This document shows positions 1 through 8,265 of a DNA stretch of 39,038 nucleotides, in pieces. Every line of letters starts with the position of its first letter. The stretch's first letter is position 1. Below the pieces are notes generated by a model. The model was given only the letters and a program-made list of their open reading frames with translations, was not told where the DNA came from and made no database searches. Both the position numbers and the translations under genes were made by a program. This stretch comes from Mycobacterium sp. OTB74 (GTDB lineage: Bacteria; Actinomycetota; Actinomycetes; Mycobacteriales; Mycobacteriaceae): the NCBI RefSeq assembly GCF_029892685.1, contig NZ_JARXVD010000030.1, positions 1 to 39,038 of the forward strand, read 5' to 3'.

Positions 1-93
1 AATCCCCGCCCCTACGTGTGGACCAAAACCGCCAACCAAATCCTCGAATCCATCGCCAACTATTGCAGACGAATTAACGACTCAGGACACTAG
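1..93 (+). pseudogene. IS630-type transposase, C-terminal end (cut by window edge)
   Basis: The first 30 codons read in frame to a TAG stop and encode a peptide beginning NPRPYVWTKTANQILESI and ending CRRINDSGH. The VWTKTA-x-QILESIA...C.R...SGH ending is what I know from the C-terminus of actinobacterial IS630-family (DDE) transposases. The catalytic part lies outside the window, so whether the element is intact cannot be judged. It marks an insertion sequence just left of the cytochrome-oxidase-like operon. Its terminal inverted repeat should lie in roughly 94-180, but I cannot define it with only one end visible. Confidence 0.7.
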
Positions 94-213
94 CTTCCGG
101 TCCTGACTCCAAATGGGGCACAAAGATGCGCTTTTGGGGGGACGACCGCGCAGGGGCGCGTCAATAACGATGAACACGCTGTGAAAGTCGTTGGAGCGTC
201 AAGGAGAATCAAG

Positions 214-993
214 ATGGCAACGCAAGCCGTACCCGGCATCACGACCCCCGGACGCGGCCTGTGGCCGTTCCCGGCCGATTACCGAACGTGGAAGATTCTG
301 GCCTGGACAGGTCCGGTTTTCCTGTTCGCAGTCTTCTGTCTGTGGGGGATCCTCGCCGACAATATGCCACCTTTCCCGGCCAGCGCGACGCCGGTGGAGG
401 TCAAGGAGCATTTCCTGGACATGAGGCCTCGGCTACTGATTGCTTTGAGCATCTGCCTCACGATGACTGCCTTCTATATGTCATTCAGTGTGGCGGTTGC
501 TCGGGTAATGGAACGCATAGAGGGCCCCGGCGGGATTTTGTCCAAGCTCGAGATGATGGGGGGCACGATCACCTGTGCTCCCGTCATGATCACGATGTCG
601 ATTTGGCTGACCGCAGCGCATGAGGTCAACAATCTCTCACCGGAGATCATGCACATGCTCTACTGGTTCGGCTGGCTCACCTTTGACTTGGCCTACTTCG
701 TGACCTCATTCCAGATCGCTGCCATCAGCATCGTGTTCATGCGGGACAAGCGGGAGAAGAAGTTGGTCCCGGACGCCGTAAGTTGGTGGGGCTGGGTAAC
801 TTTCGCGTCGTTCTTCGCCGTGAGCGCTATCCCGTTTGTTACGACCGGGCCGCTCGCCTTCAACGGAGTGATCAGCTTCTGGATCGCGTTCTTCACCTGG
901 TTCATCTGGATTCCCAGCCTGTCCTTCTTCATCATCAAGGCCATTCCCAGGCTCCAGGCCGAAGACGAGGCCGCGGCACGCGAAAGCGCTTAG
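214..993 (+). CDS. Conserved multi-pass membrane protein, unknown function (oxidase-associated)
   Basis: A 259-aa polytopic protein with about six hydrophobic segments, roughly at residues 18-38, 68-90, 105-128, 138-168, 185-205 and 215-240, and a charged C-terminus ending in EDEAAARESA. The ATG at 214 follows an AAGGAG ribosome site (201-206) with 7-nt spacing; an in-frame GTG at 181 lacks such a site. I do not recognise the family. The stop is immediately followed by a cytochrome oxidase subunit III-like gene and then a subunit IV-like gene, so it is probably co-transcribed and may be a partner or assembly factor of a terminal oxidase or NO reductase-like complex. That role is inferred from position only. 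Confidence 0.75.
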   Translation: MATQAVPGITTPGRGLWPFPADYRTWKILAWTGPVFLFAVFCLWGILADNMPPFPASATPVEVKEHFLDMRPRLLIALSICLTMTAFYMSFSVAVARVMERIEGPGGILSKLEMMGGTITCAPVMITMSIWLTAAHEVNNLSPEIMHMLYWFGWLTFDLAYFVTSFQIAAISIVFMRDKREKKLVPDAVSWWGWVTFASFFAVSAIPFVTTGPLAFNGVISFWIAFFTWFIWIPSLSFFIIKAIPRLQAEDEAAARESA

Positions 994-994
994 G

Positions 995-1600
995 TTGGCG
1001 CACGTGGTCGTCGCCACTGACCGCACTAATTCTGTGAAGCCCCGGCGCCTTCCCGGTGTGGAGGGCGTCTGGGTCTTCCTTGGCGCAGATTCTGTTATTT
1101 TCGCGATCCTGTTTCTGAGCTTCATGCAGGACAGGCACAAGAACCCGATGCTGTTCGAGGCGTCCCGGCGCACGCTCAACATGAATCTGGGCGGCATCGA
1201 TACGCTGATTCTGTTGACCAGCTCCTGGTCGGTGGCCCTCGCTGTTCAAGCCATGAAGCGCAACGAGATTCATCGAGAGCCGCTCCTACTACTCGGCGGG
1301 GCGCTCACCGGGCTGATGTTCGTCGGGTCCAAGTCGTTCGAGTACTTCCAGAAGTTCTCCCACGGCATCAACCCAGGTACCAACCCCTTCTTTATGTGGT
1401 ATTTCACCCTGACGGGCATTCATCTCGTCCATGTCACTGTCGGCACCAGCCTGCTGGCTTATTTGTTCGTCAAGTCGCGGCGAGGCACTTACGACGACCT
1501 CCACCGAGCGGTGCCGGAATCCGTAGCGTCGTACTGGCACCTTGTCGACCTGTTGTGGATCGTCTTGTTCCCACTGCTCTATCTGATAAAGGCGGCGTGA
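995..1600 (+). CDS. Cytochrome c oxidase subunit III-like protein (NorE/CoxC type)
   Basis: A membrane protein of about 200 aa with roughly five TM helices. Subunit III signatures are clear: G-VWVFLGAD in the first helix, FEYFQKFSHGINPGTNPFF, then TGIHLVHVTVG, and the C-terminal YWHLVDLLWIVLFPLLYL. Subunit III stabilises the catalytic subunit of heme-copper oxidases; short stand-alone versions (NorE) accompany NO reductases. No subunit I or II is visible here, so the partner must be encoded elsewhere. The start is uncertain: TTG at 995, GTG at 1004 or GTG at 1034; GTG 1004 has an AGG about 9 nt upstream. The stop overlaps the next ATG by one base, indicating coupling. Confidence 0.85.
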   Translation: MAHVVVATDRTNSVKPRRLPGVEGVWVFLGADSVIFAILFLSFMQDRHKNPMLFEASRRTLNMNLGGIDTLILLTSSWSVALAVQAMKRNEIHREPLLLLGGALTGLMFVGSKSFEYFQKFSHGINPGTNPFFMWYFTLTGIHLVHVTVGTSLLAYLFVKSRRGTYDDLHRAVPESVASYWHLVDLLWIVLFPLLYLIKAA

Positions 1601-1875
1601 TGTCGGTGCAACGTGAACGCGTTACCTGGGTATGGCTGGGCTTGGTCGCGCTGACTTGCCTGACGACCTGGGGGCTGTCCAAGGATTCGGTCAGCCCGTC
1701 CATTGCGGTGGTCGGGACTTTCCTCATCGCGGCGGTGAAAGTCAGATACGTGGTCCTCGATTTCATGGAGCTACGCGACGCTCCGATCCCAGTGCGTGCC
1801 GCGTTTGAGGCCTGGCCGTTCGTGGTCGCTGCCGTCATTCTCGGCTTCTGGTTTGCCACCCCGGTGAGCTCGTGA
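1600..1875 (+). CDS. Cytochrome c oxidase subunit IV-like small membrane protein
   Basis: A 91-aa protein with three hydrophobic helices (about residues 11-27, 33-53 and 67-87). The motif around KVRYVVLDFMELRDAP between helices 2 and 3 is typical of the prokaryotic COX4/CyoD/NorF family of small accessory subunits. The ATG overlaps the TGA of the upstream subunit III gene (TGATG), so translation is probably coupled. Together with the two genes before it, it forms a three-gene membrane operon without a catalytic subunit. It should act as a small stabilising subunit or assembly factor; its specific partner enzyme is unknown. Confidence 0.8.
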   Translation: MSVQRERVTWVWLGLVALTCLTTWGLSKDSVSPSIAVVGTFLIAAVKVRYVVLDFMELRDAPIPVRAAFEAWPFVVAAVILGFWFATPVSS

Positions 1876-1882
1876 GCAGTAA

Positions 1883-1990
1883 ATGACTGCACGTCAACGT
1901 GTTTGGCTCAGGACGGCAATCGAGGCTGCCAAGGAAGCCAAGAAGCTCAACTACTTCGCGCGGACCAGGAAGGAGACGTGTCAATCATGA
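1883..1990 (+). CDS. Possible 35-aa leader/coupling peptide
   Basis: An ATG-initiated frame of 35 codons encodes a basic, helical-looking peptide (begins MTARQRVWLRTAIEAAKEAK). Its TGA stop overlaps the ATG of the following hydrolase gene (ATGA), the arrangement used for translational coupling elsewhere in this window. The ribosome site of the downstream gene lies inside it, and it has only a weak ribosome site of its own. I do not recognise it. It could be a real small gene or simply an open frame across the leader. Confidence 0.3.
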   Translation: MTARQRVWLRTAIEAAKEAKKLNYFARTRKETCQS

Positions 1991-3048
1991 ACACAAAAGC
2001 GGTCCAGGAACCGTCAGGCGGGCCGGACGTCCTCACAAACCGCGACAATGCGGTGGGGCTATTGACCCTCAATCGACCCAAAGCGATCAACTCGCTGAAC
2101 CAGTCGATGGTCACGGCCATCCATGGGGTGCTGACAGAGTGGGAACACGACGACGCGATCGCGGCGGTGGTGTTGTCCGGTGCAGGCGAACGCGGCCTCT
2201 GCGCGGGTGGTGATGTCGTCGCGCTGTACCACAGTGCCCGCGCGGACGGGAGCGCTGCGCGCCGATTCTGGTACGACGAATATCTGCTCAACGCCCATAT
2301 CGGCCGCTACACCAAACCGTATGTCTCCCTTATGGATGGCATTGTGATGGGTGGTGGAGTAGGGCTGGGCGCTCACGCGAGCGTGCGCGTCGTCACCGAT
2401 TCGTCCAAGGTGGCCATGCCCGAAGTCTCCATCGGGTTCATCCCCGATGTCGGGGGCACGTTCCTGCTATCCAGAGCGCCCGGCCGGCTGGGCTTACATG
2501 CCGCGCTGACCGGGACACCATTCTCGGGTGCCGACGCGATTGCCATGGGCTTCGCCGACCACTATGTGCGCCGGGACCAACTATCAGCCTTCACCCGCAC
2601 GGTGGTCTCCGACGGTCCGGACGCCGCCGTCGCCAAGTATGCAGAAGAACCACCGGCAAGTAACCTTGTGGCACAACGTGATTGGATCGACGAGTGCTAC
2701 ATCGGGGATTCCGTTGCCGATATCGTCGTGGCGCTGCGGGGGCATGACGCCGGCCCGGCCAACGACGCCGCCGAGCTCATCGCTGCCCGATCTCCAATCG
2801 CGCTCGCCGTCACGCTGCAGGCAGTCCGCCGCGCCGCAAAGCTCGCCACATTGGAAGAGGTTCTGGCACAGGAGTATCGGACGTCGTGCGCGTCGCTACG
2901 GTCGCACGACTTCGTGGAGGGTATCCGAGCGCAGCTGGTCGACAAAGACCGAAACCCGCAGTGGTCGCCGGCGTCGCTGGCGGCTGTCACCCCTGCCGAT
3001 GTGCAGGCCTACTTCGAGCCCGCCGACCGTGAACTGGAGTTCCGATGA
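1987..3048 (+). CDS. echA9: 3-hydroxyisobutyryl-CoA hydrolase-like crotonase (EchA9-like)
   Basis: A 353-aa crotonase-fold protein. Oxyanion-hole motif GAGERGLCAGGDV (about residues 63-75), then MDGIVMGGGVGLGAHAS and MPEVSIGFIPDVGGTFLLSR, and a C-terminal extension with VDKDRNPQW, which mark the 3-hydroxyisobutyryl-CoA hydrolase branch rather than a simple hydratase (family knowledge). It would release 3-hydroxyisobutyrate in valine degradation or act on a related acyl-CoA. The ATG at 1987 has AAGGAG 12-17 bases upstream. The stop overlaps the next gene's ATG (ATGA). In M. tuberculosis echA9 and echA8 are adjacent, and the same pairing is seen here, which supports the symbol. Substrate is not proven. 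Confidence 0.85.
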   Translation: MNTKAVQEPSGGPDVLTNRDNAVGLLTLNRPKAINSLNQSMVTAIHGVLTEWEHDDAIAAVVLSGAGERGLCAGGDVVALYHSARADGSAARRFWYDEYLLNAHIGRYTKPYVSLMDGIVMGGGVGLGAHASVRVVTDSSKVAMPEVSIGFIPDVGGTFLLSRAPGRLGLHAALTGTPFSGADAIAMGFADHYVRRDQLSAFTRTVVSDGPDAAVAKYAEEPPASNLVAQRDWIDECYIGDSVADIVVALRGHDAGPANDAAELIAARSPIALAVTLQAVRRAAKLATLEEVLAQEYRTSCASLRSHDFVEGIRAQLVDKDRNPQWSPASLAAVTPADVQAYFEPADRELEFR

Positions 3049-3818
3049 CCTACGAAACCATCCTCGTGGCGCGCAACGACCGCGTCGGCACGATCACCCT
3101 AAACCGGCCAAAAGCGCTCAACGCACTCAACACTCAGGTGATGAACGAGGTTACAACGGCCGCAACCGAATTCGACAATGATCCCGGCATCGGGGCGATT
3201 GTCCTCACCGGCTCCGAAAAGGCGTTTGCCGCAGGCGCCGACATCAAAGAGATGGCTGCGCAGAGCTTCAGCGATGTCTTCGACTCCGACTTCTTTGCGG
3301 GGTGGGCACGTTTCGCGGCCATTCGGACACCGACGATCGCCGCCGTCGCCGGTTACGCACTCGGCGGGGGTTGCGAGCTGGCCATGATGTGTGACGTCCT
3401 AATCGCCGCCGACACAGCCAAGTTCGGCCAGCCCGAGATCAAGTTGGGAGTGCTGCCCGGGATGGGCGGATCCCAGCGACTGACCCGTGCGATCGGCAAG
3501 GCCAAGGCGATGGACATGATCCTGACCGGTCGGACGATCGACGCGTCCGAAGCCGAACGTAGCGGCCTGGTATCTCGGCTCGTGCCCGCGGACAACCTCC
3601 TCGATGAAGCCATCGCGGTGGCCACCGAAATCTCGCAGATGTCACTGTCGGCAGCCCGGATGGCCAAGGAAGCAGTCAATCGTGCGTTCGAGTCGAGCCT
3701 CGCCGAGGGACTGCTTTTCGAGCGCAGAATTTTTCACTCCGCTTTCGGCACGGGCGACCAAACCGAAGGAATGGCCGCGTTCGTCGAGAAGCGACCACCA
3801 AGCTTCAAGCACCGTTAG
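3045..3818 (+). CDS. echA8: Enoyl-CoA hydratase (EchA8-like)
   Basis: A 257-aa classical crotonase of normal length. Visible motifs: NRPKALNAL near residue 20, the first oxyanion loop AFAAGADIKEM, the second oxyanion/catalytic region GYALGGGCELAMMCD (catalytic Glu in CEL) and FGQPEIKLGVLPGMGGSQRL (second catalytic Glu). It hydrates 2-enoyl-CoA to 3-hydroxyacyl-CoA in beta-oxidation. Its start overlaps the stop of the upstream hydrolase gene, so the two are coupled, and the small gene at 3859 follows 40 bp downstream. Function is well supported; chain-length preference cannot be read from sequence. Confidence 0.9.
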   Translation: MTYETILVARNDRVGTITLNRPKALNALNTQVMNEVTTAATEFDNDPGIGAIVLTGSEKAFAAGADIKEMAAQSFSDVFDSDFFAGWARFAAIRTPTIAAVAGYALGGGCELAMMCDVLIAADTAKFGQPEIKLGVLPGMGGSQRLTRAIGKAKAMDMILTGRTIDASEAERSGLVSRLVPADNLLDEAIAVATEISQMSLSAARMAKEAVNRAFESSLAEGLLFERRIFHSAFGTGDQTEGMAAFVEKRPPSFKHR

Positions 3819-3858
3819 GGCGCGCCATGCCAACAAATCGCGTGAGGAGTGGCTCAGC

Positions 3859-4218
3859 ATGACTGCTCACATCACCGCGAAGTACTTCAAACAACCGACT
3901 GCGGCCGAGCTGTTGTCTTCAGTGCCTGGTGTCGACATCACCTGGCACGCGGCGATCATGGAGGACTTCGCTGCAGCCATGGACCAGCGAGGTGCGTTCG
4001 CGAACCTGTCCCGGCCGGATGCTCGACGAGTCGCCAGGGCCATCGCGGATGACATCACGGGCTCCGGCCACCCAAAAGAGCGCCTGGCGCGGCGTGCCCG
4101 CAGCGACTCGAACTGTGCCGAACTCGCCAATCTGGACGACACGGACGCAGTCCGCGCGGCGCTGACCATCGCTGCCGAGCTATCGACTTCACGTGCCTAC
4201 GGGATCCGTTGGGGTTAG
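3859..4218 (+). CDS. Hypothetical 119-aa protein
   Basis: A soluble, mostly helical 119-aa protein beginning MTAHITAKYFKQPTAAELL; no TM segment or metal motif visible and the family is not recognised. The ATG is preceded by GAGGAG (3844-3849) with suitable spacing, and the gene follows echA8 by 40 bp on the same strand, so it is probably the last gene of that operon. A role in acyl-CoA metabolism is guilt by association only. The gene converges on ndh with 32 bp between the stops. Confidence 0.6.
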   Translation: MTAHITAKYFKQPTAAELLSSVPGVDITWHAAIMEDFAAAMDQRGAFANLSRPDARRVARAIADDITGSGHPKERLARRARSDSNCAELANLDDTDAVRAALTIAAELSTSRAYGIRWG

Positions 4219-4248
4219 CCAAGTTCCAAAGCGGGCAGTCGGCTACCC
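4212..4248. terminator. Weak hairpin between convergent genes
   Basis: GGGTtAGCC (4212-4220) and GGCTACCC (4241-4248) can pair with one bulged base around a 20-nt loop, exactly where the plus-strand operon and minus-strand ndh converge. No T-tract follows, as is common in mycobacteria. It could end transcription in both directions; evidence is only the pairing and position. Confidence 0.3.
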
Positions 4249-4250
4249 AG

Positions 4251-5657
4251 TTATGCGGATTCGTCTTTCTCGACTTCGTCGGCAGCTTCGACCGCCGCCA
4301 GCGCACCCATGTGGCTCTGCAGCATTTGCATCGCGGTTCGCGCGTAGATCATCTGGCTAGTGATTGCCATTTGGCTTCGCCCACGGCCCATGAAGGTGAC
4401 GAACCAAGCGAATAGCGTCGTCACCTGATTCTTGTAGCCGACCAGATAGACAAGGTGCAGTACCAACCAGGCCAACCAAGCGAGTGGGCCGGTTAGTTCA
4501 ATCTTCTTGGAGGACATAGGGATCGGTACCTGCGTCACAGCGTCGAACCGTGACACGGTCGCCATGCTGCCCTTATCCCGGTACGTGAATGGCTCGCGCT
4601 CGGCGGGATCGTCCTGGCCCGCCAGTGCGCGTTCGATGATCGTTGCCGCGTAGCTGGCGCCTTGGATGGCACCCTGCGCCATCCCGGGTACACCGGGCAC
4701 CGCCATCAGGTCACCTATGACGAATACATACGGATGCCCTTTGACCGTGAGGTCAGCTTCGACGACCACGCGGCCGGCGCGGTCGGTCTGGCTGCCGTCT
4801 GACTGATCGGCGATGAGCTTCCCGAGCGGGCTCGCCTGCACACCGGCCGACCACACCTTGCACGCACAGTCGATTCTGCGTTCCGTGCCGTCTTGGTCAG
4901 TAACAGTGAGGCCCCGGTAGTCGACGTTGGTCACCATTGCGTTGAGCTGAATCTCCACGCCGAGCTTTTCCAGACGCTTCTGGGCCTTGAGGCCGAGCTT
5001 GGGCCCCATCGGCGGTAGTACCGCCGATGCCGCGTCCAGCAGAATCACCCGGCAGTCCTGCGGCCTGATGCTACGGAACGCACCCGCCAAAGTTCGCTCT
5101 GCGAGTTCTGCGATCTGCCCGGCCAATTCGACGCCGGTTGGCCCGGCTCCCACCACCACGAAAGTCAGTCGGCGCTCCCGCTCGGCCGGATCAGTGACCA
5201 CTTCGGCGGCCTCGAACGCACCCAAAATGCGGCCACGCAGTTCGAGTGCGTCGTCGATGGTCTTCATCCCCGGGGCGAAGGTAGCGAAGTGGTCGTTGCC
5301 GAAGTAGGACTGCTGAGCGCCTGCGGCCACGATCAGGCTGTCGAAGTGCATTACGGTTTCCTGCGACATCAGCTTCGAGGTAACTGTCTTAGCTTGCAGG
5401 TCAATGTCTTCCACTTCTCCGAGGCGCACGCTGACGTTCTTCTGCTTACGTAGAACAAGACGCGTCGTAGGCGCAATTTCGCCTTCCGACAGAATGCCGG
5501 TGGCGACCTGGTACAGCAACGGCTGGAACAGGTGCGTCGTCGTCCTCGAGATCATCGTGATGTCGACGTCGGCCCGCTTGAGGGCCTTTGCGGCGCGTAA
5601 ACCACCGAATCCAGATCCGATCACGACGACATGGTGACGCTGGGACGTGGTGGCCAT
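4251..5657 (-). CDS. ndh: Type II NADH:quinone dehydrogenase
   Basis: A 468-aa protein, the usual length of mycobacterial Ndh. N-terminal FAD-binding VVVIGSGFGG (residues 10-19), TTTHLFQPLLYQVATGILSEGEIA, second Rossmann motif VVVGAGPTGVELAGQIAELAE for NADH near residue 170, and FVIGDL...VPGMAQGAIQGA near residue 300. The C-terminus carries hydrophobic/amphipathic helices (LAWLAWLVLHLVYLVGYKNQ) that anchor the enzyme to the inner face of the membrane. It passes electrons from NADH to menaquinone without proton pumping. The ATG at 5657 follows AAGGAG; open frame upstream of it has no such site. The alpha/beta hydrolase gene lies 142 bp upstream on the same strand. Confidence 0.93.
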   Translation of the reverse strand: MATTSQRHHVVVIGSGFGGLRAAKALKRADVDITMISRTTTHLFQPLLYQVATGILSEGEIAPTTRLVLRKQKNVSVRLGEVEDIDLQAKTVTSKLMSQETVMHFDSLIVAAGAQQSYFGNDHFATFAPGMKTIDDALELRGRILGAFEAAEVVTDPAERERRLTFVVVGAGPTGVELAGQIAELAERTLAGAFRSIRPQDCRVILLDAASAVLPPMGPKLGLKAQKRLEKLGVEIQLNAMVTNVDYRGLTVTDQDGTERRIDCACKVWSAGVQASPLGKLIADQSDGSQTDRAGRVVVEADLTVKGHPYVFVIGDLMAVPGVPGMAQGAIQGASYAATIIERALAGQDDPAEREPFTYRDKGSMATVSRFDAVTQVPIPMSSKKIELTGPLAWLAWLVLHLVYLVGYKNQVTTLFAWFVTFMGRGRSQMAITSQMIYARTAMQMLQSHMGALAAVEAADEVEKDESA

Positions 5658-5799
5658 TTGTGCTCCTTCAGGCTCAGCGACGCCACCGAACCGCAGAGCA
5701 GACACGCTGGCTGACATCTCCTGCCGGTCGGGAGGATCGCTGGGTGCATTTGACCAGCGGTCTGCCGACTTTCCTGTTGTGCGGCTGTCCATTTGGCGC

Positions 5800-6591
5800 C
5801 TACGCCTCTTGTCGCACGGCCGCATCGACGCCTGTGGTGATTTGCAGGATGAGGTCTGCGACCTCGGTGGGATCGTCGGACATCGGGACATGCCCTGCCC
5901 CGGACAGCGTCACCGTCTCGGCGCCAGGGAGTCGGCTTTCCATGGCGGAGCCGAAGCTTTCACAGGGTAGGACCCGATCGCGGTCACCCCAGGCGAGCCG
6001 AACAGGGTAGCCGCAATCGGGTGCAAGCGGCTCGACCTGATTTTGAGGAATTGCGCGGGCGAGTGCCGCGACCAGCGGTGCCGCATCATTGGCCCGGATG
6101 GAGACTGCCAGTTCTTCCGGTGCCACTCGCTCGGGAAAGGAGACTTGCGCGGCCAAAAGTAGTTGCCGCATCAACGGATTCGCGGCATATTCCGTCCACG
6201 GCCGCATGGTGCCAAGCACCAGCATCAACCACGTTGCGCGGAATTCAATGCTGCGTCGCGATGGCCACGCGCCCGCCGGACTGAACAGAACCAGCGACCG
6301 AGCCCGACCCCGCCGAGCGAGTTCGATACCAACCCACCCGCCCAGCGAATTACCGGCAATATGAACCTCTTTGAGGCCGAGCCTATCGAGGACAGCCTCG
6401 ATACCGTCAGCGAGAGCCCCGACGGAAGGCGAAGTGCCTCGGGAAAGTCGGGGCCCACCGCCATGGCCCGGCAGCGTCGGTGCGATCACGTCATGATGAG
6501 CCTCGAGATGAGCCAGAATCGGTGACCACGCCCGCCACGTTGAGCTGACGCCGTGGAGCAACAACGGCGTTCCGGTTCCGCCTCGATGCAT
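5800..6591 (-). CDS. Alpha/beta hydrolase
   Basis: A 263-aa alpha/beta-hydrolase-fold protein. HG oxyanion motif near residues 12-13, nucleophile elbow GNSLGG (Ser82), acid in GDRDRVLP and catalytic His in GAGHVPMSDDP. Such enzymes hydrolyse esters, C-C bonds or similar; the substrate is not predictable. The chosen ATG (6591) has GGAG about 9 nt upstream. The frame stays open to an ATG at 6720, which would add 43 residues including a beta-strand expected before the HG motif (NHRLELTA), so a longer protein is possible. It may be co-transcribed with ndh. Confidence 0.8.
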   Translation of the reverse strand: MHRGGTGTPLLLHGVSSTWRAWSPILAHLEAHHDVIAPTLPGHGGGPRLSRGTSPSVGALADGIEAVLDRLGLKEVHIAGNSLGGWVGIELARRGRARSLVLFSPAGAWPSRRSIEFRATWLMLVLGTMRPWTEYAANPLMRQLLLAAQVSFPERVAPEELAVSIRANDAAPLVAALARAIPQNQVEPLAPDCGYPVRLAWGDRDRVLPCESFGSAMESRLPGAETVTLSGAGHVPMSDDPTEVADLILQITTGVDAAVRQEA

Positions 6592-7224
6592 CGCTGTGAG
6601 CTCCAGCCGATGGTTAGCTGTGTGCGATCCGCCCCAGACGTAGGGCACTGACACTGCGCATTGTGACAACAAAGCCGCCGGCGCGCTGGCCGCACGCCAA
6701 ATCTGATTCCTGCTGATCATCGATAAAGCCCGATCGGGTGCGACGATCTCATATCGCGCATCTGGTGCCCATCCGACCTTGGCACTTCGGTCACACCCCT
6801 CTGTCCAACCCGATGCTTCGGGTTACGCGATCGCACCGCCGCTAGGAATCTGCTTTGCTCTGTGCGCGTTCGGTTTAGCTGTGCTGAGAGTCTGGTCCAG
6901 CGATCCGGTGTACCGCGTCACCACGTCGGGTAGTTCTTTCCCCTGCATCAGAGGGATGGCGGACTCTACGTCCCAGCGATGGAGGCCTCTCGCAGCGTTC
7001 TGGGGGTCGAGCGACAAGCCGCCAGCCGCTCAGGCGGAAAACGATGTGCTCTGTGGACGTGGACGTTTTGCTAGCTCGGCTATTCGAACCAACCTATTGC
7101 CATGAAAGTAAGCACTCTGTTGTCCCTCCTTGTAGAGATCGGAATTTGCCCGTTGGGGGGGCGCGCTTTGTGGGCCGGCGGACGAGTATGGCGTGAGCCT
7201 CGTACGGAATCTCAGGAGTGCACC
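6592..7224. other. Intergenic region between divergent genes
   Basis: About 630 bp separating the minus-strand hydrolase from the plus-strand MPT51-like gene (less if the hydrolase starts at 6720). Open frames here show no recognisable protein and poor codon character. Both promoters should lie here, but I can point to no convincing -35/-10 pair. Confidence 0.4.
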
Positions 7225-8247
7225 GTGAACATCGACCAACAGCAGCGTCGACCAGAGCGTGCCCACCGGCAGCCGGCCAATCTACGGGTTCGGAGCAGAA
7301 CGTCCCGTGTTGATGTGAAATACGAAGACTGGCAGCCTGATTCCGACCTGCGGTACAAGAGGCGGTCGGCGATCCTGGTGCTGCGTTCGGTTCTCGCGGT
7401 CATGACACTTCTCGCTTACTTCTGGACTGCGCCGAGCAGCAGGGCTGCCAGCATCGAGTACCTTATGGTGCCTTCTGCCGCGATGGGTCGCGATATCCCA
7501 GTGGCGTTCCGCGGTGGTGGACCGCACTCGGTGTATCTGTTGGATGCATTCGATGCTGCACCTGACGTGAGCAACTGGGTGACTGCCGGAAATGCGATGA
7601 ATACTCTTGCTGGCAAAGGAATTTCAGTTGTGGCGCCGGCGGGCGGTGCATGGAGCATGTACACGGATTGGGAACAAGACGGCAGCAAGCAGTGGGAGAC
7701 ATTTCTGTCTGCTGAGTTGCCGGAATGGCTTGCAGCCAACAAGGGGCTGGCACCGACCGGGCACGGTGTAGTCGGCGCTTCCCAGGGCGGTACAGCCGCA
7801 TTGACGCTCGCGGCGTTCCACCCGGACCGATTCCGATTCGCTGGTTCGTTGTCGGGTTTTCTGTATCCATCTTCGACATTCCTCAACGGCGCGATCACCG
7901 AGGGAATGCAACGATTTGGCGGTGTTAACACCCAAAGTATGTGGGGTGCGGCACAACTGGGCCGCTGGAAGTGGCATGATCCGAACTCACACGTAGCGCT
8001 GCTGGTCAGTAACAACACCCGGTTGTGGGTATACAGCCCGAGCACGGTGACCTGCAGCGACCCCGCCGCCATGATCGGGTACTGCGATCAGGCGCAGGGC
8101 AGTAACCGCACGTTCTACGCGAACTACCGGGGTGTTGGCGGACACAACGGCCATTTTGATTTTCCCGACGGTGGGCAGCACGACTGGAGCAGCTGGGGTC
8201 CTCAGTTGGGCGCGATGTCGGGTGACCTCGCCGGAACCATTCGGTAG
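7225..8247 (+). CDS. Exported MPT51/antigen-85-like protein
   Basis: A 340-aa member of the antigen 85 / MPT51 (FbpD) family. The core matches MPT51 closely: YLMVPSAAMGRDIPVAF, SNWVTAGNAMNTLAGKG, SKQWETFLSAELPEWLAANK, MWGAAQLGRWKWHDP and WGPQLGAMSGDLAG. Antigen 85 proteins are mycolyltransferases; known MPT51 proteins lack the triad. Here the elbow reads GASQGG with Ser186 at the nucleophile position, and His319 stands at the catalytic-His position (GGQHDW), although no Glu aligns with the third member. Cys277 and Cys287 could form a disulfide. A TM/signal segment (SAILVLRSVLAVMTLLAYFW) precedes an ASSRAA cleavage-like site. GTG 7225 has AGGAG 6 nt upstream; the N-terminus before the signal is unusually long (about 45 residues), and GTG 7315 is an alternative. 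Confidence 0.85.
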   Translation: MNIDQQQRRPERAHRQPANLRVRSRTSRVDVKYEDWQPDSDLRYKRRSAILVLRSVLAVMTLLAYFWTAPSSRAASIEYLMVPSAAMGRDIPVAFRGGGPHSVYLLDAFDAAPDVSNWVTAGNAMNTLAGKGISVVAPAGGAWSMYTDWEQDGSKQWETFLSAELPEWLAANKGLAPTGHGVVGASQGGTAALTLAAFHPDRFRFAGSLSGFLYPSSTFLNGAITEGMQRFGGVNTQSMWGAAQLGRWKWHDPNSHVALLVSNNTRLWVYSPSTVTCSDPAAMIGYCDQAQGSNRTFYANYRGVGGHNGHFDFPDGGQHDWSSWGPQLGAMSGDLAGTIR

Positions 8248-8265
8248 CACCGGGAGGACAGCGCT

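Noticed and set aside
6779..7105. 108-codon plus-strand frame before the MPT51-like gene
   Set aside because: No ribosome site, no recognisable motif and poor codon character.
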